Assembly (NCBI GenBank): GCA_910587745.1
Contig: CAJUNE010000012.1
Location: forward strand, 1-40,044
Direction of reading: 5' to 3'
Length of the DNA: 40,044 nt
From: an uncultured Bacilli bacterium
GTDB lineage: Bacteria; Bacillota_I; Bacilli_A; RF39; UBA660
The notes under the pieces are model-generated. The model worked only from the letters and a program-made list of their open reading frames with translations. It did not search any database and had not been told where the DNA came from. Positions 15,835-23,420 of the stretch are shown here, piece after piece (position 1 is the stretch's first letter; each line of letters begins with the position of its first letter). A program made the position numbers and the translations under genes.

Positions 15835-16870
15835 ATTTAATAAATATAATAATTAAAAATTCTATTAATTGATTTTTTGTTTCTTTATCTAATTCTTTAA
15901 AACTCTTAAATAATTTAAAAATACTATTAATTTTAATTTCTTTAGTATCTTTAATATCATTTTTCTTAAACAGATTAAACATATTTTCTACCAAATTTAA
16001 TCTTTCAGGAATAGATATATTATCTAATTTTTTTGTTAATCTTTCTTCTAGATTTTTACTTCTTTTATTTTGTTTTGATAAAATAAAACCATTTTTATCC
16101 AGTTTCCAATTAAATACATCATGTTGCAAAATATTAAAGTGTCTAGCTTTAACAACCTTATAGTCTGGGGTGTGATATAATATCATACCAATAATGCTCT
16201 GTTCGGGAATGTACATTTTAATTTTTCTCTCAATAGTTTTATATTCTTTAGATTCAATTTGTTCTTTTAAAAAACCAGGCCCATCAAAGTTATAAATTTG
16301 TTTAATTCTAGGTTTAATATAAAACTTTGTATTCATAGCGCTACAAATAGCTAAGTTACCACCTTTTGAATGTCCTCCGATTCGAATATTCTTATCAAAT
16401 AATTTAATAGCATTATTAAGATAAATTGTTGCATATTTTTGGCTGGCTCCAGGATACATGTAGGCCATTTTAAAATCTTCTTCCCAACCTACAATAGAAG
16501 TGTCAGTACCTGCGAAAGCTATAAAAGTGCTCTTATCAGGTAATTTCATTGTTAAGGCTCCAAATTGCATTTCTGTATTTACAATATACATATAATTATA
16601 AAAAGCTATATCAGAATATCTTTTGCTAGAGGCCATAGTTTCTATTAATTTAAACGTATTGCCAACAAAAACTCCTTTAGCACGCATTAAATCTTTATCC
16701 AATTTTTTTATTATATCTTTTAACAAAATAGCTTTTCTTTTAAAAGCGGGAATAATATTATCAAAAGGAACATAGGGAATAATAGATAGAATAAGAGCAT
16801 CTACATCATTAAATTTTTCTGTCTTAAAATCTTTATTTCCATTTTGCTTAACATAATCTATTAAATTCAA
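15833..16870 (-). CDS. DUF2974 alpha/beta-hydrolase (lipase-like)
   Basis: A predicted serine hydrolase with no signal peptide. The nucleophile elbow Gly-Gly-His-Ser-Lys-Gly-Gly-Asn is near residues 165-172 with Ser at about 168, and the preceding Ala-Phe-Ala-Gly-Thr-Asp strand forms the oxyanion-hole region. The DUF2974 family (animal-associated Firmicutes) fits in length (345) and order. Longer TTG or GTG starts at 16879 and 16876 sit too close to AGGAG; the TTG at 16870 has about 9-nt spacing and yields the family-like Asn-Leu-Ile-Asp-Tyr-Val, so I chose it. It follows the M18 gene on the same strand but has its own extended -10. Substrate unknown. Confidence 0.82.
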   Translation of the reverse strand: MNLIDYVKQNGNKDFKTEKFNDVDALILSIIPYVPFDNIIPAFKRKAILLKDIIKKLDKDLMRAKGVFVGNTFKLIETMASSKRYSDIAFYNYMYIVNTEMQFGALTMKLPDKSTFIAFAGTDTSIVGWEEDFKMAYMYPGASQKYATIYLNNAIKLFDKNIRIGGHSKGGNLAICSAMNTKFYIKPRIKQIYNFDGPGFLKEQIESKEYKTIERKIKMYIPEQSIIGMILYHTPDYKVVKARHFNILQHDVFNWKLDKNGFILSKQNKRSKNLEERLTKKLDNISIPERLNLVENMFNLFKKNDIKDTKEIKINSIFKLFKSFKELDKETKNQLIEFLIIIFIK

Positions 16871-16893
16871 GTCCACCAACTCCTGATAGTTTA

Positions 16894-16902
16894 ATTATAT
16901 CA
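16894..16902 (-). promoter_or_regulatory. Extended -10 for the DUF2974 gene
   Basis: On the minus strand this reads TGATATAAT, between the M18 stop region and the AGGAG ribosome-binding site. No -35 is evident. Confidence 0.5.
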
Positions 16903-16905
16903 TAT

Positions 16906-18171
16906 TTAATCAAAAGTTATTTTATTATTTTTTAGTTTATAATTAGTTTTATAAAATCTATCAAAAGCTTTATACAAAAGATAAGTATCTTTATTGCCAA
17001 TAACTTCTAAACTAGAATGCATAGCAAGCATGGGAAGACCAACATCTAAAGAGTTAATACTAAGATGTCTAAGACTAGCACCAGCTTGAGTAGATCCTGT
17101 AGAAAAATCATTTCTTGAAGTATAATAAGTACAAGGAATATTTTCTATCTCACAAATATGTTTAAATAAAGAAGAAGTAACACTATTAGTAGTACCATTA
17201 ATTTCTTTCATGATAAGAATTCCATCATTTAAAATTGGAGTATTAGTATGATCTGATAGCTCATCATGATTAGGATGTCGCCCATGAGTATTATCAGCAC
17301 TAATAATTAGAGAACTAGCAAGAGTTGAAGTAAGTTCCATATTTAAAATACCAGCTATTCTTTTTAAGGTATCAATCAAAAAGTTAGAATCAGCCCCTTC
17401 GAAAGTATTAGAACCAATTTCCTCGCTATTAAATATTGCAAGTACATTAATAGAATCATTAAAATTATTAATAAAAGATTTTAAAGCAGCATAAGTACAG
17501 GTTAAATTATCAATTCGAGGAGATACAATAAAGTCATTAAATATTTTAGCAGATTCTGTATTATATAAAAACAAATCATAATCAACTATATTGTCATTTA
17601 TTTTAAGTTTATCTTTAAGTAGTTTTTTTAAACTATAATTCTTATTTAAAGAAATAATTGGCATTAAATCAATTTCCGTATTTATATCTAAGTTAGTATT
17701 AGCCTTATCATTTTGATGTATAGCAATACTTGGAATAATAGCGACTTCACAATTTGTATCAATAATCTTTTTTGAAAAAGTCTTGTCTTTCTTTAAAATA
17801 ATACGCCCTGCGATACCAAGAGGTCTATCCATAAAACCATAATTTAAAATACCTCCATAAGGAGCAATATTAAGTTTTAGATAGCCATTTTCATAATATT
17901 CGGGGTTAGGTTTAATTGTAAAAGCAGGGGTATCATTATGAGTACAAATAATAGAAAACTGGTTTTTAATTTTTTTATTTATATTAAAAGCAATAATTGA
18001 AGCATCATTACGACACACATAATATTTGCCATCTTTTAAATTCCATTTATCAAGTTCACTTAAAGATTGATAACCGTTAGCCTCTAGAATTTCTTTAATA
18101 TTTAAGGTACTAGTAAAAGTACAAGTTCCATTATTTAAAAAGTCTAGTAATTCTTTATTAAAAGTATCCAT
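16906..18171 (-). CDS. M18 family aminopeptidase
   Basis: A cytoplasmic zinc aminopeptidase preferring acidic N-terminal residues in characterised members. Ligand regions appear in order: Thr-His-Asn-Asp-Thr-Pro (His near residue 78, Asp near 80), Pro-Arg-Ile-Asp-Asn, the catalytic pair in Asn-Ser-Glu-Glu-Ile-Gly-Ser, Ser-Ala-Asp-Asn-Thr-His-Gly, and the C-terminal Ala-Met-His-Ser-Ser-Leu-Glu. Length 421 is typical. The start at 18171 is chosen because GGTGAT lies at the right distance; the upstream ATG at 18183 overlaps that site. Upstream, 18184-18254 holds no clear second promoter element. Confidence 0.93.
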   Translation of the reverse strand: MDTFNKELLDFLNNGTCTFTSTLNIKEILEANGYQSLSELDKWNLKDGKYYVCRNDASIIAFNINKKIKNQFSIICTHNDTPAFTIKPNPEYYENGYLKLNIAPYGGILNYGFMDRPLGIAGRIILKKDKTFSKKIIDTNCEVAIIPSIAIHQNDKANTNLDINTEIDLMPIISLNKNYSLKKLLKDKLKINDNIVDYDLFLYNTESAKIFNDFIVSPRIDNLTCTYAALKSFINNFNDSINVLAIFNSEEIGSNTFEGADSNFLIDTLKRIAGILNMELTSTLASSLIISADNTHGRHPNHDELSDHTNTPILNDGILIMKEINGTTNSVTSSLFKHICEIENIPCTYYTSRNDFSTGSTQAGASLRHLSINSLDVGLPMLAMHSSLEVIGNKDTYLLYKAFDRFYKTNYKLKNNKITFD

Positions 18172-18254
18172 ATAAATCACCATTATTAGTATGAATAAAA
18201 CATTTAAATCAATACTCCAAAAAAGTCGAATAATGCTAAAAAGAGTTATTTATC

Positions 18255-18283
18255 TTTACATTAATTTAAATTAAGATTATAAT
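18255..18283 (+). promoter_or_regulatory. Promoter of the RDD-NUDIX operon
   Basis: -35 TTTACA (18255-18260), 17-bp spacer, -10 TATAAT (18278-18283), then AAGGAGAT at 18291-18298. Confidence 0.75.
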
Positions 18284-18304
18284 TATATTTAAGGAGATAG
18301 ATTA

Positions 18305-19012
18305 ATGAATAATAGTTTAATATTTAAAAGAATAGGTGCATATTTAATCGACCTTTTAGTCATAACATTATTTAGTATGATCTTAACAAAAATAAGTTTT
18401 ATCAATCCAAGATATGAAGAATATGTTGAAGTTTCTACTAAATATAACGAAATGTTAAATGACTATTATGAAAAGAAAATTAATATCACTGAATTTAATA
18501 GTAAAGTTAGCAAAATGAGCTATGATATGAATAAAAGTGGATATGTCTATATTATAGGAGACATAGCAGTTATAATTTTATATTTTGGTATTTATAATTT
18601 TGCTTCTAAGGGAAAGACTCTTGGTAAGAGAATAATGAATTTACAAATCACTAGTGCTAAAGATAAGCCATTAAAAATATATAATTATTTAATAAGATGT
18701 ATACTTTTAAATGGAATTATAATGGATATTATAACACTAATAGCTATATGTTTTACAAAAGAAACTTATTTTGAAATATATTCCATAGGATCTAATTTCA
18801 ATATGATACTTCAAATAATAATATTCTTAAGTATAATGTTTAGTGTAAATGGTAGAGGTTTACATGATCTAATAGCAGGTACGAAAGTAATAAATACTAA
18901 AGTTAGTAATGAAGGATTAGTTAAAGAAAACAAAGAAGAGATTAAAGAGGAAGTAGAAATTATAAAACCTGTAAAAGGTGATAAAAAGAAAGAAGGCACA
19001 AAAAGTGAATAA
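18305..19012 (+). CDS. RDD family membrane protein
   Basis: An integral membrane protein with three or four hydrophobic helices. It has the family pattern: an Arg and a Tyr-Leu-Ile-Asp-Leu-Leu stretch near the N-terminus, Gly-Lys-Thr-Leu-Gly-Lys-Arg-Ile-Met in the middle, and Leu-His-Asp-Leu-Ile-Ala-Gly-Thr near the end. RDD proteins are proposed transporters or channels, but the role is usually unknown. The last 40 residues are a highly charged Lys/Glu tail. The coding end overlaps the NUDIX start by 8 bp. Confidence 0.85.
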   Translation: MNNSLIFKRIGAYLIDLLVITLFSMILTKISFINPRYEEYVEVSTKYNEMLNDYYEKKINITEFNSKVSKMSYDMNKSGYVYIIGDIAVIILYFGIYNFASKGKTLGKRIMNLQITSAKDKPLKIYNYLIRCILLNGIIMDIITLIAICFTKETYFEIYSIGSNFNMILQIIIFLSIMFSVNGRGLHDLIAGTKVINTKVSNEGLVKENKEEIKEEVEIIKPVKGDKKKEGTKSE

Positions 19013-19436
19013 CGTTCAACAAGTTGTAGGTATCGCTTTTATAGAGAATAATAAGTTATTGATAGTTCAATCGAAAAAGAGTAGTAAAACCAATTCTTAT
19101 ACATTTATTGGTGGAGGAGTAGAGGATGGAGAAACTTTACTTGAAGCAGCATGCCGCGAGGTAAGTGAAGAAATTCACAATGGTTTTACAATCAGTCCAA
19201 GCGAATTAGAACTAGTTATGACGAAAAAAGAAACAGCAGCTAGTGATCCTAATAAAGAAATCGAAATGCATACTTTTTTAGCTAATAAAAAAATAGATGT
19301 TGAATTAACACCTAATGAAGAGATATTAAAATATCACTGGTATTCTATCGGTGAAGATTATAATGTATCTAATTCAATAAAAGATTTTTTAGTATATGCT
19401 GAAGAAAATAATATATTAATTAAAAATAAGAAGTAG
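19005..19436 (+). CDS. NUDIX hydrolase
   Basis: Hydrolyses a nucleoside-diphosphate-linked or related substrate. The NUDIX box runs from Gly-Gly-Val-Glu-Asp-Gly-Glu to Arg-Glu-Val-Ser-Glu-Glu, keeping the metal-binding REVSEE core. The usual Gly after the last x is His, a small deviation. The start is a GTG at 19005 with AGAAGG upstream; the in-frame GTG at 18978 lies inside the RDD tail and would add lysine-rich residues lacking NUDIX character. It is translationally coupled to the RDD gene. Substrate cannot be predicted. Confidence 0.88.
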   Translation: MNNVQQVVGIAFIENNKLLIVQSKKSSKTNSYTFIGGGVEDGETLLEAACREVSEEIHNGFTISPSELELVMTKKETAASDPNKEIEMHTFLANKKIDVELTPNEEILKYHWYSIGEDYNVSNSIKDFLVYAEENNILIKNKK

Positions 19437-19460
19437 CCAATTAAAAAGGAGACTTAACTT

Positions 19461-19979
19461 ATGGAGAAAAGTATTCTTTCAAGTGAAAGGTTTATTGAAT
19501 TATTTATATCATTAAAACAAAAACAACATTTAAATGAGAGTGAAGGAACTAATTTATTTAACTTAAGTTGGTCATTTGATGTTAGATTATTAAGTGAATT
19601 TATACGACATTCAAAAAAAGATTATCGTTTTTGTGATTTTTTAAAATGTTTTTCTTTTAATGGAGAATATTCAATAAGTTTAATATTTGAATTAAATAGA
19701 GCCTTACAAAAGCATTTACTTACAGGAATTTATGATGATAAAGCCTATATTTCAAGATATTATTCAAATTATTTAATTTTAGCAAATAATCAAGAATTTA
19801 TTAATATCATGGAAGGCTTTATTGACTGTTTTGATTATTTTTGTTTAGACAAAGATTTGTATTTAAAAAATGCTGAAAATTTTATGAATGAGGATCCACA
19901 AGGAGTAGGAGACAATTCGCGAATAGTATTTGACTTACAGCGAAGAATTGTAAAGACATACGAAGAAGAAAATGTATAA
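19461..19979 (+). CDS. Unknown 172-aa protein
   Basis: I do not recognise this family. It is soluble and mostly helical, with aromatic-rich stretches and scattered Cys (such as Phe-Cys-Asp-Phe-Leu-Lys-Cys). An acidic Asp-Pro-Gln-Gly-Val-Gly-Asp-Asn segment lies near the end. AAGGAGA precedes the ATG by a normal distance, and the gap to the NUDIX gene is 24 bp, so it probably belongs to the same transcript. Confidence 0.7.
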   Translation: MEKSILSSERFIELFISLKQKQHLNESEGTNLFNLSWSFDVRLLSEFIRHSKKDYRFCDFLKCFSFNGEYSISLIFELNRALQKHLLTGIYDDKAYISRYYSNYLILANNQEFINIMEGFIDCFDYFCLDKDLYLKNAENFMNEDPQGVGDNSRIVFDLQRRIVKTYEEENV

Positions 19980-19994
19980 TTTTTTTCTTTTTTC

Positions 19995-20025
19995 TTGACA
20001 TTAACCTAAGGTAATAGTCTATAAT
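19995..20025 (+). promoter_or_regulatory. MerR-type promoter with 19-bp spacer and dyad
   Basis: A perfect -35 TTGACA (19995-20000) and -10 TATAAT (20020-20025) are separated by 19 bp. The spacer carries the near-palindrome ACCT-A-AGGT centred near 20008. An over-long spacer with a central dyad is the classic MerR-family activation site, here directly upstream of a merR gene, implying autoregulation. Confidence 0.82.
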
Positions 20026-20047
20026 TAATATCAAGAAAGGAGATTAT

Positions 20048-20689
20048 ATGTTAATAAATGAAGTTCAGTACAAAGTAGGACTAACTAAGAAAAGTATCCG
20101 ATATTATGAATCTGAAGGTTTATTAAAACCGAAACGAAATAGTAATAATGATTATCGTGAGTATGACGATAGTGATATCAAAGATTTAAAACTAATTAAA
20201 TTTTTACGTAATTTAAATGTTCCAGTAAACGAAATAAAAAAATTAAAAAATAGGGAGTTAACATTAAAGGAATGTATAAATGATCGAATAAGGTTTATTG
20301 AAAATACTGAACATGAATTCAGTAAAATAAAAAATATGTGTTACGACATAGTAAATAGCAACTTAGAATTTGATAATATTGATATTACGAAATATTCTGA
20401 AGAAATGAATATCATAAATAAAAGAGGTGTAACTTTGAAAGATTTTAAGAAAAAAGATCATAAAAAAATATTAGGAGCTTGTTTATCAAGTTTAATATTT
20501 AGTTTATTTTTTCTTGCATTTATTATTTTATTTACAGTAATATTATTTACTGATACCGAATTTCCAATTATATTATACATAATTATCGTATCAATATTTG
20601 GCTTTCCTATATTTGGAATAATAATAAATTTAATTAAAAGAATTAAAGAAATTAGAGGAGGAGAAGAAAATGAAGCTAGTAAATATTGA
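20048..20689 (+). CDS. Membrane-anchored MerR-family regulator
   Basis: A DNA-binding regulator with an unusual membrane tail. Residues 1-70 form the winged HTH, with Thr-Lys-Lys-Ser-Ile-Arg-Tyr-Tyr-Glu-Ser-Glu-Gly-Leu as the signature. A coiled-coil dimerisation helix follows (about 75-110). Two hydrophobic helices (about 143-168 and 173-192) come after that, where a soluble ligand domain would normally sit. The ligand or signal would therefore be sensed at the membrane. AAGGAG precedes the start. The gene's end overlaps ybjQ by 20 bp. The promoter architecture supports self-control. Confidence 0.88.
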   Translation: MLINEVQYKVGLTKKSIRYYESEGLLKPKRNSNNDYREYDDSDIKDLKLIKFLRNLNVPVNEIKKLKNRELTLKECINDRIRFIENTEHEFSKIKNMCYDIVNSNLEFDNIDITKYSEEMNIINKRGVTLKDFKKKDHKKILGACLSSLIFSLFFLAFIILFTVILFTDTEFPIILYIIIVSIFGFPIFGIIINLIKRIKEIRGGEENEASKY

Positions 20690-20993
20690 TTATCTACCAG
20701 GCGAAGAAATAATTGAAGTATTAGGCTTAGTTAAAGGAACCATAGTTCAATCAAAAAACATTGGTAGAGATTTTATGGCAGGTATGAAAACCATTGTAGG
20801 TGGAGAAATAACAGGATATACAGAAATGCTTGTAACAGCTAGACAAATGGCTACAAAAAGAATGGTCGACGAAGCTGAAAGCCTAGGCGCTGATGCAATA
20901 ATTAATATTCGATATGGATCATCAAGTGTAATGAATGGTGCTGCCGAAGTTATTGCATATGGTACAGCAGTTAAAACAAAAAATGCTAATTAA
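20670..20993 (+). CDS. YbjQ/UPF0145 (DUF74) family protein
   Basis: A small pentamer-forming alpha/beta protein annotated as a putative heavy-metal-binding domain; function unproven. The family pattern is clear: Gly-Leu-Val-Lys-Gly-Thr early, Gly-Gly-Glu-Ile-Thr-Gly-Tyr-Thr in the middle, and Ala-Asp-Ala-Ile-Ile-Asn-Ile-Arg-Tyr, then Ala-Tyr-Gly-Thr-Ala-Val, at the end. Length 107 is typical. GAGGAGAAG within the MerR gene is its ribosome-binding site, so the two are coupled, suggesting that it is the effector of the MerR response. Confidence 0.9.
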   Translation: MKLVNIDYLPGEEIIEVLGLVKGTIVQSKNIGRDFMAGMKTIVGGEITGYTEMLVTARQMATKRMVDEAESLGADAIINIRYGSSSVMNGAAEVIAYGTAVKTKNAN

Positions 20994-21008
20994 TTTTAGC
21001 ATTTTTTT
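20981..21008 (+). terminator. Terminator of the merR-ybjQ operon
   Basis: AAATGCTAA (20981-20989) pairs with TTAGCATTT (20996-21004), followed by Ts to 21008. The left arm covers the last codons of ybjQ. Upstream As make it potentially bidirectional for the convergent gene. Confidence 0.82.
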
Positions 21009-21017
21009 ATAATATTA

Positions 21018-21926
21018 TTATCTTCTAACAGAAGAACCATTAATTTTATGATAAGTGTTTAGAGTACGAAGGCCCATAGACACATTTGTTAAAGCATATT
21101 TAATTTTTGAGATTCCTAAAAAACCACAAATTTCTTTAGATTTATTAAAGTTTAAAGCTTTAGCATTTTTATTACAACCTGTAATTTCATAAATATATTC
21201 CATCATCCAAATATCTTGTTCTAAATCATTATATCCATCAAGAAAATCGTAAAGTTCACCATCCTGAACGTGTTGAACTCCAAGAGTACAATCATCTAAT
21301 TTATCTAATAAAAGATTTTTAATAGGATTTATCATATTAACTCTAAGATTACTACTAATTTTACCAGGTCTAATATTATTTTTTTTACAATAATTTAAAT
21401 AATGCTCAAGTCTAGTTTTAAGTGTATGCAAAATAGAAAAACGAAGTTCATAACCTTTAATAGTTTTATAGCCAAACATATCATTAATTGAATTAAGTAA
21501 TTCGTTAGCATACTCTCTATATTGAACCATAATATCAACTTTACGTTCTAAGATAAGTTCATCAAAATCATCTATAACACTAACAAAGCTCATAATACTA
21601 TTATGGTCTCCTAATTGATTTTCAATATTAGTTATTACTTGATCCAAAGGTTGTTTATTAAATAAATCATTTTTTCTAATAATATCGAAATAAACTTTCA
21701 TAAATCTTTCTGTGCTAACATTTCTAGTCTTATTTGTATTAAAATATCTTACAGTAGCATCAAAAGCTTTCTCAATTATAGTGGTATATTCTTCTATATC
21801 TTTTTGGTTAATTGCATCTATAACATCATTATAAAACTCATTATAAATAGCTATAACCATTAGTTTGTCAGCAATTCTTTTATTATTGCCTATTAAACTT
21901 ATTTCTTTTTTTAAACTTTTAATCAT
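21018..21926 (-). CDS. Unknown 302-aa helical protein
   Basis: I do not recognise the family. It is soluble, without signal or membrane segment, and strongly alpha-helical, with many short charged helices and a basic C-terminus (Ser-Ser-Val-Arg-Arg). The ATG at 21926 is chosen because AGGGGGA lies just upstream; the longer frame to 21962 would include that site. It has its own consensus-like promoter and convergent termination with ybjQ, so it is a single-gene unit. Confidence 0.72.
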   Translation of the reverse strand: MIKSLKKEISLIGNNKRIADKLMVIAIYNEFYNDVIDAINQKDIEEYTTIIEKAFDATVRYFNTNKTRNVSTERFMKVYFDIIRKNDLFNKQPLDQVITNIENQLGDHNSIMSFVSVIDDFDELILERKVDIMVQYREYANELLNSINDMFGYKTIKGYELRFSILHTLKTRLEHYLNYCKKNNIRPGKISSNLRVNMINPIKNLLLDKLDDCTLGVQHVQDGELYDFLDGYNDLEQDIWMMEYIYEITGCNKNAKALNFNKSKEICGFLGISKIKYALTNVSMGLRTLNTYHKINGSSVRR

Positions 21927-21952
21927 AAAAATCCCCCTTAAAAACGGAGAAT

Positions 21953-21981
21953 ATGATAACATAGAAAAGTAATTATGTCAA
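21953..21981 (-). promoter_or_regulatory. Promoter of the 302-aa gene (minus strand)
   Basis: -35 TTGACA (21981-21976), 17-bp spacer, -10 TATCAT (21958-21953). Confidence 0.65.
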
Positions 21982-22022
21982 ATTTACAATATTTTATATA
22001 ATAAAAAATTATATGATACAAT

Positions 22023-22045
22023 AAAAAAACTACTTTTAAAGTAGT
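22023..22045 (-). terminator. Terminator of tRNA-Thr (minus strand)
   Basis: Read on the minus strand, ACTACTTTAAAAGTAGT forms a hairpin followed by seven Ts (22029-22023). Confidence 0.8.
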
Positions 22046-22058
22046 AATAAATCAGAAA

Positions 22059-22132
22059 TGGTGCTGAATGACTGAATTGAACAGTCCTCTGATGCTTACC
22101 ATGCATCTGTTTTACCACTAAACTAAATCAGC
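22059..22132 (-). tRNA. tRNA-Thr (anticodon GGT)
   Basis: A full cloverleaf folds from the minus strand. Acceptor GCTGATT/ATTCAGC, D stem GTTT/AAAC, anticodon stem GATGC/GCATC with loop ATGGTAA (anticodon GGT, reading ACC and ACU), T stem GACTG/CAGTC with loop TTCAATT, discriminator A, and an encoded CCA. The sixth acceptor pair is a U-U mismatch. It has its own promoter and terminator and stands alone, not in a tRNA cluster. Confidence 0.95.
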
Positions 22133-22140
22133 ATAGTAAA

Positions 22141-22169
22141 ATTATATCAACTAAGTAGAATTAAATCAA
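22141..22169 (-). promoter_or_regulatory. tRNA-Thr promoter (minus strand)
   Basis: -35 TTGATT (22169-22164), 17-bp spacer, -10 TATAAT (22146-22141) within an extended TGATATAAT. The tRNA 5' end is 9 bp downstream. Confidence 0.75.
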
Positions 22170-22175
22170 CAAATA

Positions 22176-22184
22176 TGTTATAAT
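22176..22184 (+). promoter_or_regulatory. Extended -10 promoter of uppS
   Basis: TGTTATAAT at 22176-22184, with a weak -35 (TAGAAT) at 17 bp. It diverges from the tRNA promoter with the two -35 regions overlapping. Confidence 0.55.
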
Positions 22185-22209
22185 TTCTCTATACAAGGTG
22201 GTGTAATTA

Positions 22210-22917
22210 ATGATAATGCCAAAACATGTAGCAATAATAATGGATGGAAATGGTAGATGGGCAACCAAAAAAGGACTAAAACGTAGTGAAGGGCATATTG
22301 AAGGAGCAAAAGTATTAGAAAAATTAGCAATGCATGCAATAGACATGGGAGTAGAAGTATTAAGTGTTTATGCTTTTTCTACTGATAATTTTAAAAGAAG
22401 TAAAGAAGAAGTAGATTCACTTATGAATTTAATAATTAAGTATTTTAAAACAAAATTTGAAAAAATAAACAAAAAGGGCATAAAAGTTATTATTTCAGGA
22501 AGAAAAGAGCCTTTAAGAGAAGATGTTCTAGAGGCGATAAATAACATTGAAGAAAAAACAAAGGAAAATAAAAAAGGAATCTTAAACATCTGTTTAAATT
22601 ATGGCGGACAAGAAGAAATAATAGATGGAGCAATTAAACTAGCCAAAGATATACAAAATGGATTGGATGTAACAGATTTTAAAAGAGAAGACTTTTATAA
22701 ATATTTATATCATGAGTTGCCTCCGATTGATTTAGTTATAAGGACAGGTGGAGAACTTCGTTTAAGCAATTTTATGTTATATGAATTAAGTTATAGTGAA
22801 TTTTATTTTACTAACACTTTGTTTCCAGATTTTGACAAGTCAGAGTTTAATAAGGCATTATTTATGTTTGAAAATCGTGATAGAAAATTTGGAGGAATAA
22901 GTGAAAAAAATAATTAA
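22210..22917 (+). CDS. uppS: Undecaprenyl diphosphate synthase
   Basis: A cis-prenyltransferase that extends farnesyl diphosphate to the C55 carrier for cell-wall precursors. The active-site stretch His-Val-Ala-Ile-Ile-Met-Asp-Gly-Asn-Gly-Arg-Trp holds the catalytic Asp12. Tyr-Ala-Phe-Ser-Thr-Asp-Asn-Phe and the C-terminal Arg-Thr-Gly-Gly-Glu-x-Arg-Leu-Ser-Asn-Phe complete the signature. Length 235 is normal. AAGGTG precedes the ATG; the internal ATG at 22216 is an alternative start. The end overlaps the next gene by 17 bp. Unlike in many Bacillota, cdsA and frr are not beside it. Confidence 0.96.
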   Translation: MIMPKHVAIIMDGNGRWATKKGLKRSEGHIEGAKVLEKLAMHAIDMGVEVLSVYAFSTDNFKRSKEEVDSLMNLIIKYFKTKFEKINKKGIKVIISGRKEPLREDVLEAINNIEEKTKENKKGILNICLNYGGQEEIIDGAIKLAKDIQNGLDVTDFKREDFYKYLYHELPPIDLVIRTGGELRLSNFMLYELSYSEFYFTNTLFPDFDKSEFNKALFMFENRDRKFGGISEKNN

Positions 22918-23359
22918 ATTTTTAGATAATCACCGATTTGTTTTGATAATATTAATTTTATTATTAATTTCAATTTCTTTTTTATCTATAAAATCAATAT
23001 TTTTTCTTAATCACAAATTTCAAAATCTAGCTTGTACTAACGATATAGATGAAATGTATTGCTATAATAAAGAAACAAAAATATATCGTTATCCCGAAGA
23101 AATAAAAAAGGTTATATTTACGGAAAAAAAAGATGATATTAAAACTTTAAAAGAAAAATATAAATTACCAGATTTTAATTTTTATACTTCTTATTATTAT
23201 GAAGTAGCATCTTTATTAAATTATAATGAAACAGAAGAAAATAAAGACTTATTAGATTTTTTTACTTATTATAATACCAGTTATAATTTAAGTGAATTTT
23301 ACAAAGAAAATGTATTATATTATAATTTGTTTTATAGATACAAAATTAATCTAAACTAA
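22901..23359 (+). CDS. Unknown small membrane-anchored protein
   Basis: It starts at a GTG with GGAGGA upstream, inside the end of uppS, so it is probably translated from the uppS message. One N-terminal hydrophobic helix (about residues 13-32) is followed by about 120 hydrophilic residues rich in Tyr, Lys and Glu, probably outside the membrane. Two Cys (in Leu-Ala-Cys-Thr and Met-Tyr-Cys-Tyr) could pair. No family recognised. Confidence 0.65.
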   Translation: MKKIIKFLDNHRFVLIILILLLISISFLSIKSIFFLNHKFQNLACTNDIDEMYCYNKETKIYRYPEEIKKVIFTEKKDDIKTLKEKYKLPDFNFYTSYYYEVASLLNYNETEENKDLLDFFTYYNTSYNLSEFYKENVLYYNLFYRYKINLN

Positions 23360-23385
23360 CACTTTTCCTTTTTTGGAATTTGTAG

Positions 23386-23391
23386 TATAAT
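23386..23391 (+). promoter_or_regulatory. -10 box of the VirD4-like gene
   Basis: TATAAT preceded by GTAG; the best -35 at 17 bp is TTTTCC, a weak match. Confidence 0.4.
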
Positions 23392-23420
23392 ACATGTAGT
23401 TTGTTATGGAGGAAAAATTT

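Noticed and set aside
20048..20689. Frameshifted or fused MerR gene, because of its hydrophobic C-terminus
   Set aside because: The frame is continuous, the tail forms two well-shaped membrane helices ending in basic residues, and it overlaps ybjQ in a normal operon fashion, so a membrane-anchored regulator is more likely.
22141..22184. Mobile-element attachment site at the tRNA-Thr gene
   Set aside because: No integrase, no repeated tRNA 3' fragment and no change in composition is visible on either side; the interval is explained by two divergent promoters.
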